A DNA stretch of 40,304 nucleotides, from assembly GCF_023227765.1 (NCBI RefSeq), contig NZ_JALKBZ010000022.1, forward strand, positions 1-40,304, read 5' to 3'. Positions 24,628 to 33,358 of this stretch are shown here, piece after piece. The stretch comes from Fuchsiella alkaliacetigena. Lineage in GTDB: Bacteria; Bacillota; Halanaerobiia; Halobacteroidales; Acetohalobiaceae. A model generated the notes under the pieces. That model made no database searches and was not told the DNA's origin. It saw nothing but the letters and a program-made list of their open reading frames with translations. A program made the translations under genes and the position numbers. Numbering within the stretch: the first letter of the stretch is position 1; each line of letters starts with the position of its first letter.

Positions 24628-25446
24628 TTAATTAGCAAATCTACCTTGGTCTATAAATTCTTGTGAAAACATCATGCCGTAGGGCCCGCCTTCAATTATT
24701 CCAATTCCTATGTGAGTAAAACGATCTCGAAGAATATTCTCTCTATGGCCCGGACTATCCATTAAAGCTTGGTGAGCTCGCTGCACCGTAGAAGCTCCAG
24801 CTATATTTTCACCAGCAAATTCATAACGAATCCCTATCTCTTGCATCATCTCAAAAGGTGAACCTAAGCTTGGAGACTGATGGCCAAAATAACCTTCCTC
24901 AATCATATTCTTACTTTTAGCTCGAGCTACTTTAACTAACCTTAAATCTACTTGTAGAGGCGTTAAACCCTCTGCTTCTCTTTCCTGATTTACTAAGTCT
25001 AACATCTCTTCTTCCTTAGCAGTTAAGGCTGTTACCTGCATTTCAGTCCAGTCTTCAGTAGAAGTCTCTTCTTCATCAACAGGATCTTCAACAATCGGCT
25101 CCTCATCCTGATCAGAGTCTTCATAGTCTGACTGCTGATCATCATCTTCTTCCTCTTCCGAAGGAGCTTCATCTTGCGGGGGCTCCTCCTCTTCAATAGG
25201 CTCCTCTTGCTCAGGAGTTGATGAAGACTCCTGCTCTTCTAGCTCTGTACTATCGCCCCCTCTCATTAGTCTAGTTAATACGAAAAACATAGTTAAGCCC
25301 TTTAAAACAGAATTGATATTACTCCTTAACTCTAAATTATCACTGCTCTCTTGGGCTTGCAAAGGAGTGCTACTGCTAAAAATTATAAAACTAGGTACCA
25401 GTAAGCTAATAATCAACAAAAATGAAATTATCTTTTTAGAATCCAT
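24628..25446 (-). CDS. Secreted CAP-domain protein with acidic linker
   Basis: About 272 residues from ATG 25446 (MDSKKIISFLL). This start is preferred because a TATAAT at 25485-25490 would place transcription downstream of the earlier ATG at 25482. Signal peptide (about 1-35), a long Glu/Asp/Gln-rich linker (about 65-135), then a CAP domain with EREAEGLTPLQVD, YFGHQSP, FAGENIAGA and PGHRENIL. Clearly a paralogue of the next gene but without peptidoglycan-binding repeats. First gene of the two-gene operon. Confidence 0.85.
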   Translation of the reverse strand: MDSKKIISFLLIISLLVPSFIIFSSSTPLQAQESSDNLELRSNINSVLKGLTMFFVLTRLMRGGDSTELEEQESSSTPEQEEPIEEEEPPQDEAPSEEEEDDDQQSDYEDSDQDEEPIVEDPVDEEETSTEDWTEMQVTALTAKEEEMLDLVNQEREAEGLTPLQVDLRLVKVARAKSKNMIEEGYFGHQSPSLGSPFEMMQEIGIRYEFAGENIAGASTVQRAHQALMDSPGHRENILRDRFTHIGIGIIEGGPYGMMFSQEFIDQGRFAN

Positions 25447-25537
25447 AATTATATATTCACTCTCTCTAAGTATAATTTTCATTAATTATAGCATAGCTTA
25501 ACTGCGATGTTGAATGTAAGTTCTGTCAAACTTCCTC

Positions 25538-25633
25538 TTTCCACAAGTTTATCCACTATTTTGACTCTCTAGGCCAAAGTTATACACAGAACCATCCACA
25601 TTATCCACAATTCTCCCCAATAACTGTGGATAA
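25538..25633. other. DnaA-box cluster
   Basis: Within about 95 bp: TTATCCACT (25549-25557), TTATACACA (25580-25588), CCATCCACA (25592-25600), TTATCCACA (25601-25609) and TGTGGATAA (25625-25633, opposite orientation), plus CTTTCCACA (25538-25546). Three match the consensus TTATNCACA exactly and the others differ by one to three bases. An AT-rich stretch follows (25634-25665). It could be a replication origin or a DnaA-titrating or regulatory cluster. Confidence 0.7.
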
Positions 25634-25649
25634 TTTAATAAACAGTTAT

Positions 25650-28064
25650 TTAATTTATTTTATTCCCTAAGTTATCTATTAAGAAATCTTTAATTTTAGA
25701 AATAACCTGCTTATCTTCAGCTATTTCTACTTCAGCTTTAGTAGTTTGCTTAATTAATCTCTCAATTTCTGCTTTTATTGCTGCTAAGTTCTCCACTTCA
25801 TTTAACTCATCCGCCAAAGCAGCTTGACATATACTGCTTATTTGGGCCTGATTAACTTGAGAATTATACTCCTCTACTGTAGTTACTAAATCCTTTGTAG
25901 ATACTAACACTAAATCAGCTAATATTAACAACTTTTCTTGGACAGCAGTTAGTTCTTTAGCTTGCTTATCTAAATAGTTATAAATAACCATTTTAGGAGC
26001 TAAATACTCTATAACTGACAGCCAAGTAGCTCTATCAACCCAAAATAAAGGCTTACTTATATTAACCCTATCCAAAGTATCATTAATTAACTGTGCCTTT
26101 AATTTATCAGCTTCCTCTTTTGCTAAAGAACCTGTTAGCTGTTTAAAAGGAGAAGCTAAATAAAGATTTTCCTTTAACTTTGCTAACTTTAAACTTTCTT
26201 CATAGCATATATTTTCCTGCTCAGCAACTTCACTTTTAGCTATATAAATTACCTGATAAGTTTCACTTAACTTGCTAAGTACTTTAGCTGGCCATAGACT
26301 ATCAGCTGGCCAAGACTTAGTACCCAAGACAACAATAGCCTCGGGAACTGTTGACTCAGCTGGGCTAGATAAAAGTTGGGCCCATCTTTCTGTAAATAAA
26401 CTCTTATCTTCACTAAAGCTATCTTTATCTAAAGCTGGAGTTAATTGTTTTTCATCCCAATCCTTTTTATAAACCTTGCTTTCTGAAGAATCAATTACTT
26501 GATAATCCTTAGTTTTAACCCTCAATAGATAGTCCACCTTTTCAAAATAGAAAGTATAGCCAGCAGTCAATAAACCTACTCTAGACAATAAGTCTCTTCT
26601 AAAAAGATAAATAGATTCATTAATGCTGGCCCACTCTTCCATCTCCCAATAATCCTCTTTATCAACCAAAGAACTCCAACCTTCAGCTAAATCCTTCCGT
26701 CCAAACTCCTCTATTTTAGGAGCAACCCCCTCCTTACCTTCATTAACAAAGCTAGGCCTTACTAGTACTGTTTTCGACTCATTTTGAATAGTATTAATTA
26801 GATTTGCTAAACAGCTTTTATTAACTCTGATTCCTCTGCTAAATAATAAAATATACTCCCCTTTTCCAGCCCTAATCCCTTGATTATAGGCCTGAGCTCG
26901 ATTAATACTTTGCTGATTATCAATCAAAGTAACCTCAGTTATAGATTTTAAGTAGTCTAAACTTTCTCTAGAACCTCCATTATTAACTACTATTAATTGA
27001 TATTCATAGTCTATAGATTCCTCTAAATTATTTAATAAATCTGCAATCTCCTCTTTATCCCCCTGATTAATTATAACTATATCTATTAAAGCACTTGTTT
27101 TTTGTTTAATCTGAGCTTGTTTTTCAATTAATTCCCTTTCCAGTTTATCAGTTTGGGCAGCAATTAACTCTTGCCAAGCTTGCAGCATCTGCGACCAAGT
27201 ATAGTTTTGAGCCGTTAATTTAGCAGCAGCAGCTATGTTCTTAGCTAAAATATTGTCCTTTAACAACTCTAAAGTAATAATAGCTATATCATTTCGGCCA
27301 AACTCCTTTAATAAACGACAGTTCTTATCTGCTTCAAGATATTCAGCTTTTTCTTTTTCAACTAAAACAACAGTTGGCGTTTTACAAGCCATAATTTTCA
27401 AAGGAACTAAATTAAACTTTACTCCGCTATCATAGACTATAGCTAAATCAGCACTGCTATACTCTATCAATTCCCAGTCTAAAGACAAGGGATTCAGAAC
27501 TTTATAGTCCACCTTCGTTTCTAATTCAAAATCCCGCTCCCGCAAAATCACTACTTCTAATTGACAAGTATTTTCAATCAATTCCAAACTACTAATTATT
27601 TTAGTCAATACGCTATCTGTCAGTTCAGCTCCAGCAACTAAAATCCTTCTTTTCCCAGTATCAATTATCTCTTCCGCTGGCAAAGACCGATAAAAGATAT
27701 TTCTAACCCCTGGCTTAATAACTTCTGTTTGTTCTTTTAGTTCTGCTGGTAATTTTTCTTTTAAATAATTACTATTTACTACCACTGATAATTTATCGAT
27801 ATTTTGACCAACTAAGTTTCTTAATCCAGCTTCTCCTTTAAAGTAATAGACCACTTCCTGCTCTGCTTCCAATAAGGAAATTACTGCTACCTGATCATCA
27901 GTAATTATTAAATCTGCTTCTGAAAATCCAATTAGCTTTAGCCTTTCTTCAAAAGTAATTATTTCTAAGTTTAATCTTTTTTCCAAGTCTTTAAATAAAT
28001 CTTCAATTAAAAATGGATCTCCTCGAAAAAAACTATCTTTTAAAAAAACACCTATCTTCAACAT
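25650..28064 (-). CDS. Multi-module glycosyltransferase
   Basis: 804 residues, no signal peptide. The N-terminal third (about 1-310) resembles a GT-B fold (CgeB/GT4-like, with KIMACKTPTVVL near residue 225). The middle (about 325-560) is a GT-A family 2 domain (LIDIVIINQGDKEEI, IVVNNGGSRES, NQGIRAGKGEYILLFSRG, where the usual acidic DxD is replaced by SRG). The C-terminal part (about 580-780) looks like another Rossmann half-domain with YNYLDKQAKE and ADLVLVSTKDL. Such proteins make surface or spore polysaccharides. The missing DxD suggests the middle module may be altered or inactive. The neighbouring DnaA boxes overlap its 3' flank. Confidence 0.75.
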   Translation of the reverse strand: MLKIGVFLKDSFFRGDPFLIEDLFKDLEKRLNLEIITFEERLKLIGFSEADLIITDDQVAVISLLEAEQEVVYYFKGEAGLRNLVGQNIDKLSVVVNSNYLKEKLPAELKEQTEVIKPGVRNIFYRSLPAEEIIDTGKRRILVAGAELTDSVLTKIISSLELIENTCQLEVVILRERDFELETKVDYKVLNPLSLDWELIEYSSADLAIVYDSGVKFNLVPLKIMACKTPTVVLVEKEKAEYLEADKNCRLLKEFGRNDIAIITLELLKDNILAKNIAAAAKLTAQNYTWSQMLQAWQELIAAQTDKLERELIEKQAQIKQKTSALIDIVIINQGDKEEIADLLNNLEESIDYEYQLIVVNNGGSRESLDYLKSITEVTLIDNQQSINRAQAYNQGIRAGKGEYILLFSRGIRVNKSCLANLINTIQNESKTVLVRPSFVNEGKEGVAPKIEEFGRKDLAEGWSSLVDKEDYWEMEEWASINESIYLFRRDLLSRVGLLTAGYTFYFEKVDYLLRVKTKDYQVIDSSESKVYKKDWDEKQLTPALDKDSFSEDKSLFTERWAQLLSSPAESTVPEAIVVLGTKSWPADSLWPAKVLSKLSETYQVIYIAKSEVAEQENICYEESLKLAKLKENLYLASPFKQLTGSLAKEEADKLKAQLINDTLDRVNISKPLFWVDRATWLSVIEYLAPKMVIYNYLDKQAKELTAVQEKLLILADLVLVSTKDLVTTVEEYNSQVNQAQISSICQAALADELNEVENLAAIKAEIERLIKQTTKAEVEIAEDKQVISKIKDFLIDNLGNKIN

Positions 28065-28170
28065 ATAATTTATTCCCCTTCCTCAATAGCTCAAAGCTCA
28101 AAACTTATAACAATTATATGTGAAGATTAAAAAATTATTGCTTGATTTAAAAAGTTACCTAGCTTAATTA

Positions 28171-29220
28171 TTAATAAAATTCAATATTCAAGGCTTCTAT
28201 TACATTATCAATCTTATTACAGATAGTACTTTTTTCAGAACCAGCAAATAAAAGACCTAAAGCTCTATTATTAGCATCTAAAACCAAAGAACCGCTATCG
28301 CCTGGCTTAGAAAAAGGCTCACTAATAATCTGTTCGCTAAATATTGCTTTTTCAGTAGCAGTAATATTTACTGAAACCGTAGCATTAACAGCTATAATCC
28401 GGGACTTAGTTAGACCAGTAGTTCGACCGCTCTTTTTAACCTTCATCCCAACTTCGGCTTTATTTGTTCCCCTCACATTACCTACTTCTAAAATTCTATT
28501 TTTTACCTGCTGTTTAGATACAGGTTTGGCTACAGCTCCATCTATTAAGTTCTCTCCCTGAGCCTTACTTACAAACTTAATCCAATAGGGAAATTTAATT
28601 AAATCACTTACTCCATTAGCTATATTTTCTAATCCTTCTACCAATAAAGAAGCATTATCAACTTCAGGCTTCTTAATAGGAGCAAAGTCCTCTAGATAAG
28701 CAATAATGTCCTCTTCTTGACTGCCACCGTCTTGCCGTCCAGGCTGCAAAATTGGATCACCTATTTTAGCTCTACCATCATAACCAGAAGTAAGATTAGC
28801 TAATACATGGTTATTAGAAAGTATCAAAGGCTCTCCAGTATCCTTATCTCTAACTAAAGCCCCAAATGTTCCCGCAGAAACTTTATAGTGAGCTAAGCTG
28901 CTACCTGGATAAGCAGGGCGTCTTCTAGAAGTTCTATTCATTCTGCTAGTTCTATGATTAGCCGATGCTTTTTGAAGTCCTAATAACTCTATCTCTCCAA
29001 CCTCAATTACATCGGTTTCGGTTTCTTCTATTTGCTCTGGAACTATATTCTTTTCACCTAGCTCATCTTTACATACTTTTTTTTCTACTAAAATAGTCAG
29101 TGCCTTTTCATTAGTGTCTTTTCCATTCTTTCTTTTTTGACCACAACCTACCCCTACCACATTTTCTTTGCTAAGTAGCTTTTTCCAGTACTTTTTGACT
29201 AACTGACTAAGATCTTCCAT
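28171..29220 (-). CDS. Trypsin-fold serine protease-like protein
   Basis: 349 residues, no signal peptide. An N-terminal domain (about 1-80) with ENVVGVGCGQKRKNG and TDVIEVGEIE precedes a chymotrypsin-like fold: His in LSNNHVLAN (near residue 137), a likely catalytic Asp in the region about 190-230 (VDNASL or LIDGAVA), and Ser in KPGDSGSLVLD (near residue 313). This two-part layout occurs in a group of bacterial cytosolic or surface trypsin-like peptidases. Possibly a sporulation or protein-processing enzyme; no target is suggested by sequence. GGAGATG precedes the start. Confidence 0.75.
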   Translation of the reverse strand: MEDLSQLVKKYWKKLLSKENVVGVGCGQKRKNGKDTNEKALTILVEKKVCKDELGEKNIVPEQIEETETDVIEVGEIELLGLQKASANHRTSRMNRTSRRRPAYPGSSLAHYKVSAGTFGALVRDKDTGEPLILSNNHVLANLTSGYDGRAKIGDPILQPGRQDGGSQEEDIIAYLEDFAPIKKPEVDNASLLVEGLENIANGVSDLIKFPYWIKFVSKAQGENLIDGAVAKPVSKQQVKNRILEVGNVRGTNKAEVGMKVKKSGRTTGLTKSRIIAVNATVSVNITATEKAIFSEQIISEPFSKPGDSGSLVLDANNRALGLLFAGSEKSTICNKIDNVIEALNIEFY

Positions 29221-29409
29221 GGATATTCATCTCCTTTCGAGCTACTATATCTTATTCAACTCAAAAGAAGATGTGTGAAATAGAAATAACCACTTGTATA
29301 GTGTAAGCTACATAAGTGGTTATAAGTTTAGTCTATACTATTTTACTTCAATTAATAATTAACAATGAATAATAAACAGCTTATAGTGTATAAGTTCAAG
29401 TTCTAAAAA

Positions 29410-29706
29410 ATCAATATCGTTCTCTTGTTGCACTCTAACGAGGTCTGGGTACCCCTAGGGGATTATGTTATCGTGAAAAATCAATTTCATTATCAGCACG
29501 GCCAAATAGGTGTTTCTAAGCGATATTAAAGATTATTTGTTAATGCTTCTTAACGAATCGGAGCTAAAATAAGAGCTGGTTTAGCCAATTTTTCCAATTA
29601 AAATTGGCTTGCTCTTATTTTAGTGGAGATGAGTTTTAGAAGCATCAAATAATCTTTTCTAGCGTGAAACACCTATTTGGCCCCCTACGCCAACGCAACA
29701 ATATAA
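29410..29706. repeat. Palindromic repeat B, copy 2
   Basis: Second copy of the 184-bp palindrome, at 29500-29682 (GGCCAAAT to ATTTGGCC), same orientation as copy 1. Stems: ATAGGTG (29506-29512) with CACCTAT (29670-29676), AAAATAAGAGC (29566-29576) with GCTCTTATTTT (29611-29621), and hairpin AGCCAATTTT / AAAATTGGCT (29583-29609). Flank similarity (TTATCAGCAC on the left, CAACGCAACAATAT on the right) extends beyond the palindrome. CCCCTAGGGG lies in the left flank. 29221-29409 is AT-rich with no recognised feature. Confidence 0.78.
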
Positions 29707-29711
29707 CAATA

Positions 29712-31097
29712 TTATTTAGACTGCAAGTATTCATCAATAGCCTGCGCAGCACCTCTGCCATCGCCCATAGCGGCAATTACAGTAGCATTGCCACCAATCA
29801 CATCTCCCCCGGCAAAAACTCCTGCTATCGAAGTCTGATAGCTTTCTTCATCTACAATTATATTATGCCAATCATTAGTCTCTAACTCAGGAGTCTTTTT
29901 AGATAGTAAAGGATTAGGGCCCTGACCGATAGCCACAATCACCGTATCTACCTCTATAGTAAAGTTAGAGCCTTCAATAGGAATTGGTCGGGGACGACCA
30001 CTGCTATCCTCTTCTCCTAGCTCCATTTCTACACATTCCAAGCCTTTAACCCAGCCCTCTTCATTGCCAATAATCTTAACTGGATTTCGCAAGAGTTGAA
30101 AGTTTACTCCTTCAGCTTCAGCATTTTCGATCTCCTCTTCCCGAGCCGGCATTTCATTTCGAGAGCGTCGATAGACTATAGATACCTCTTCAGCCCCTAA
30201 GCGCAGTGCTGTTCGCGCTGAATCCATAGCTACATTTCCAGCTCCAATTACTGCTACTTGATTACCTAGAGTGATAGGCGTTCTATATTCAGGGAACTTA
30301 TAAGCCTTCATCAGATTAACCCTAGTCAAAAATTCATTAGCAGAATAAACACCATTTAGATTTTCTCCAGGTAAATTTAAAAAATAAGGTAGTCCCGCTC
30401 CTACACCTACAAATACTGCTTCATACCCATCTTCCCAAAGATCATCCAAGCTTAAAGTAGCTCCAATTAAGGTATTAAGCTTAATCTCCACTCCCAGCTC
30501 TTCTAGTTCCTTGATTTCCTTATTAACGATAGCTTTAGGGAGTCTAAACTCCGGAATTCCATACTTTAAAACTCCTCCTGCTTCGGATAAAGCTTCAAAA
30601 AGAGTAACTTGATAGCCTAATTTAGCCAGATCAGCTGCTGCTGTCAAGCCAGCCGGGCCCGATCCCACTACAGCTACCTTAGCTCTATCAGCCTCAGTTT
30701 CAATCTCTTTCTTATCGGCTGAATCTTTTTCCAGCTCCCAATCAGCTACGAACCTCTCCAAAGCACCGATATTGACCGGTTCTCCTTTATTACCTAAGAC
30801 ACACTCCGCTTCACACTGCTCTTCTTGCGGACAGACTCGACCGCAGATAGCAGGAAAGGCATTTTTCTCTTTAATAGTAGCTAAGGCTTCAGAAAACTCC
30901 TTGGCAGTAATTAATTCAATAAAGTCGGGAATAGGAACCCCTACTGGACAACCATCAACACAGGGACTTTTATCACACTGTAAGCAACGCTGCGCTTCGG
31001 CCACTGCCTCTTTTTCTGTAAAGCCCTGAGCAACTTCAGCAAAGTTATTAATCCGCTCTTCTGGCTCTTGCTTATCCATTACCTGTCTTTTAGCCAT
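29712..31097 (-). CDS. nfnB: NfnB/NfnL: NADPH-binding subunit of electron-bifurcating ferredoxin:NADP oxidoreductase
   Basis: 461 residues of the GltD (glutamate synthase small subunit) family. Cluster-binding cysteines: CLQCDKSPCVDGCP (near residue 38) and CGRVCPQEEQCEAEC (near residue 90). Two Rossmann motifs follow: VGSGPAGLTAAADLAKLG for FAD, and AVIGAGNVAMDSARTA for NADPH. The gene for the partner subunit lies directly upstream, with the nfnA stop codon adjacent to this start, and no glutamate synthase large subunit is present. That pairing indicates the Nfn complex, which couples NADH, NADPH and ferredoxin. The label glutamate synthase subunit is therefore less likely. Confidence 0.9.
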   Translation of the reverse strand: MAKRQVMDKQEPEERINNFAEVAQGFTEKEAVAEAQRCLQCDKSPCVDGCPVGVPIPDFIELITAKEFSEALATIKEKNAFPAICGRVCPQEEQCEAECVLGNKGEPVNIGALERFVADWELEKDSADKKEIETEADRAKVAVVGSGPAGLTAAADLAKLGYQVTLFEALSEAGGVLKYGIPEFRLPKAIVNKEIKELEELGVEIKLNTLIGATLSLDDLWEDGYEAVFVGVGAGLPYFLNLPGENLNGVYSANEFLTRVNLMKAYKFPEYRTPITLGNQVAVIGAGNVAMDSARTALRLGAEEVSIVYRRSRNEMPAREEEIENAEAEGVNFQLLRNPVKIIGNEEGWVKGLECVEMELGEEDSSGRPRPIPIEGSNFTIEVDTVIVAIGQGPNPLLSKKTPELETNDWHNIIVDEESYQTSIAGVFAGGDVIGGNATVIAAMGDGRGAAQAIDEYLQSK

Positions 31098-31934
31098 CTA
31101 TTCCACCTCCTTCTCTAACTTACATTTATGTTCAGCTTTTTCTTCTTTACTTTGATAATGGCCCTGTCTTCTCATCAATTCATCAAAATCTACTAGATGA
31201 CCATCAAAGGCCGGGCCCTCTACACAAGCAAACTTAGTTTCTTCACCTACAGTAACTCGACAACCGCCACACATTCCGGTTCCATCAACCATAATTGGAT
31301 TTAGACTAACTATCGTATCTACATCATACTTAGCTGTTACTTCGGCTACACCTTTCATCATAATCGCCGGGCCCACAGCTATTACCTCATCAACTTCTTT
31401 TCCTTCAGCTAACAAAGAATCTAACACCTCAGTAACAAAACCTTCGTGACCTAAAGAACCATCATCGGTACTGAAATAGATTTCATCAGCCACTTCACTC
31501 ATCTCTTCTTTCATAATTACCATTTCCGCCGTTCTAGCTCCCACAATATTAATAACTTCATTTCCTGCTTCTTTTAAATATTTAGCCTTGGGATAAACTG
31601 GAGCTACTCCTAAACCTCCCGCTACACAGACCACCGTACCTATCTTTTCAATCTCAACAGGCTCTCCTAAGGGCCCTAAAAGATCAAGAAAGCTATCTCC
31701 TACCGCTAATGAAGCTAGCTCCTGGGTAGAAGCTCCTACTCGCTGTACTACTAAGTCAATAGTACCTCCCTCTCTATCATAATCAACAATAGTTAAGGGA
31801 ATCCGCTCCCCAGTCTGATCAGCTCGTACAATCACAAAATGACCTGGTTGAGCTTTAGCAGCTACTAAAGGAGCTGCCACTTCAAAAAAATATATTTCTG
31901 GTGCTAACTTTCTTTTTGCTAAAATTTTAGCCAT
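31098..31934 (-). CDS. nfnA: NfnA/NfnS: FAD and [2Fe-2S] subunit of the Nfn complex
   Basis: 278 residues of the ferredoxin-NADP reductase type (PyrK/SudB-like): FAD-binding RIPLTIVDYD, NAD-binding VAGGLGVAPVYPKAK (near 105), and a C-terminal [2Fe-2S] motif with DGTGMCGGCRVTV and FACVEGPAFDGH. The start is ATG 31934 (MAKILAK), with GAGGGGG upstream; the earlier ATG lies inside that site. Together with NfnB it forms the bifurcating transhydrogenase typical of anaerobic Firmicutes. Confidence 0.92.
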   Translation of the reverse strand: MAKILAKRKLAPEIYFFEVAAPLVAAKAQPGHFVIVRADQTGERIPLTIVDYDREGGTIDLVVQRVGASTQELASLAVGDSFLDLLGPLGEPVEIEKIGTVVCVAGGLGVAPVYPKAKYLKEAGNEVINIVGARTAEMVIMKEEMSEVADEIYFSTDDGSLGHEGFVTEVLDSLLAEGKEVDEVIAVGPAIMMKGVAEVTAKYDVDTIVSLNPIMVDGTGMCGGCRVTVGEETKFACVEGPAFDGHLVDFDELMRRQGHYQSKEEKAEHKCKLEKEVE

Positions 31935-32070
31935 GCTAATCCCCCTCATATATTAAAGTAATTAAAAGTTAACAGACAGCTCTTTTATCAGAGCTGCTCT
32001 AAAACTAAAAGTAATTATATTATTTCTAATATTAATTCTAGCTTTAATAAAAAAATCCTGCTTTCAACTA

Positions 32071-32841
32071 TCACCTACGCCGATAACCCAGTTGATTAGA
32101 AATCTGAGCAGATACTTCAACTACCGCTGGAATTACCACTTCCTCTATATAATCTTCAGTCATTCTAGTGCTAGGGCCCGAAACACTAATTGCTGCCTCC
32201 ACATCCCCTTCAAAATTCTTAATCGGAGCGGCTACACAACGAACTCCCTCTTCTAACTCCCCGATATCTAAAGCATAACCTTGACGTCGAATCTGCTTTA
32301 GCTCTTCTTTCAACTCTTCAGGCTTTGCTTTAGTATTTTCAGTTAACTTACGCAGCTCCATTTGCTCAAGTAACTCAGCTAACTCATCCTGCTCCACATA
32401 AGCTAATAAAGCCTTACCAGTTCCTGTACAATAAGCTGGCCCCCTGCTGCCTATCTCCGCAAACATCTTGACCATACTAGTACAAGCCGCCTGATCTATA
32501 TATACTACCTCGCCTTCATCTAAAATAGCTAAATTAGTAGTTTCATTACATTTATCAACCAGTTTTTGCAGATAAGGTTTAGCAATATTAACTAAATCAA
32601 AGTTCTTTTTAGCAGCATTACCAACCTCAAAAGCCTTTAAACCTAAAAAATACTTTCCACTTTCCTCCTGTTTAGCAAAGCCTCTCATTATTAAGGTATG
32701 CAAGATCCTATAAACTGTACTGATGTTTAACTCGACCTTTTCAGATAAGTTACTTAAAGTCATCGGCCTTTCTTCATCAGCTAAAGCTTCTAAAATTACC
32801 AAAGCTCTATCTACCGATTGAACAATCTTTTTTTCTGCCAT
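32071..32841 (-). CDS. IclR-family transcriptional regulator
   Basis: 256 residues: N-terminal winged helix-turn-helix (about 8-65, RALVILEALADEERPMTLS, VYRILHTL) and the IclR effector domain (about 80-250, with GPAYCTGTGKALLAY and GVRCVAAPI). It lies about 136 bp upstream of nfnA on the same strand. A local hairpin CAGCTCT / AGAGCTG (31978-31996) between them could be a weak terminator or an operator. Effector unknown; control of the nfn genes is only suggested by position. Confidence 0.9.
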   Translation of the reverse strand: MAEKKIVQSVDRALVILEALADEERPMTLSNLSEKVELNISTVYRILHTLIMRGFAKQEESGKYFLGLKAFEVGNAAKKNFDLVNIAKPYLQKLVDKCNETTNLAILDEGEVVYIDQAACTSMVKMFAEIGSRGPAYCTGTGKALLAYVEQDELAELLEQMELRKLTENTKAKPEELKEELKQIRRQGYALDIGELEEGVRCVAAPIKNFEGDVEAAISVSGPSTRMTEDYIEEVVIPAVVEVSAQISNQLGYRRR

Positions 32842-32941
32842 AACTCTTCCTCCCCAATACTTAAATTAACGGCTTATATAAAAAATAGCTTAATAATTAA
32901 CTTTTTAACAAAATCAGTATAACACAGTTTTAGCCCAAAGT

Positions 32942-32980
32942 AAAAAAATAACACAAGTGATATATATCACTTGTGTTATT
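32942..32980 (-). terminator. Terminator of veg
   Basis: Perfect palindrome AACACAAGTGATAT/ATATCACTTGTGTT in the 3' flank of veg, followed on the minus strand by seven T. It could also be read as an operator, but the T tract favours termination. Confidence 0.8.
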
Positions 32981-32983
32981 TAA

Positions 32984-33250
32984 TTAAACACTCACACAGC
33001 CAATTTTAGTATTGTTATCTTTTATTTTAATTTCTACAGTCTCCGTTAATATATCAGCATAACTATAGGATACTCGTCGGGGATTCTGCTCTTCATCAAC
33101 TTTTACCACAAAAACATTAGAATAGGTCTCTTCCAGAACACCTTCTTTTTGAATAATCTTTTTTCTACCCTGATTAGCCTTAAGGCAAACCTGCTTTCCC
33201 ACAAAAGACTCCAGGTCATCTTTAATTTGAGTTAAGATGTTATTTGCCAT
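32984..33250 (-). CDS. veg: Veg family protein
   Basis: 88 residues from ATG 33250 (MANNILTQIKDDLES), preceded by AAGGTGG; an upstream in-frame GTG (33262) lies within that site. Matches Veg: VCLKANQGRKK and SYSYADILTETVEI. Veg stimulates biofilm gene expression in Bacillus by opposing SinR. It is conserved beside rsmA and near tatD/metG in Firmicutes, as here. Confidence 0.92.
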   Translation of the reverse strand: MANNILTQIKDDLESFVGKQVCLKANQGRKKIIQKEGVLEETYSNVFVVKVDEEQNPRRVSYSYADILTETVEIKIKDNNTKIGCVSV

Positions 33251-33358
33251 ACCTAAGCCCACCTTTCTGTTTTAATCGCATAAGTGATTATACCATAAAT
33301 AATATAAAAAGTCAATACAAATACTAATTATAACAGAAGCTAAAAGGTATGTCAATAA

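Noticed and set aside
29712-31097. Glutamate synthase small subunit
   Set aside because: Same family, but the adjacent NfnA gene and the absence of a large subunit favour the Nfn complex.
32947-32980. Perfect palindrome as an IclR operator
   Set aside because: On the minus strand it is followed by a T tract directly after veg, so a terminator is the simpler reading.
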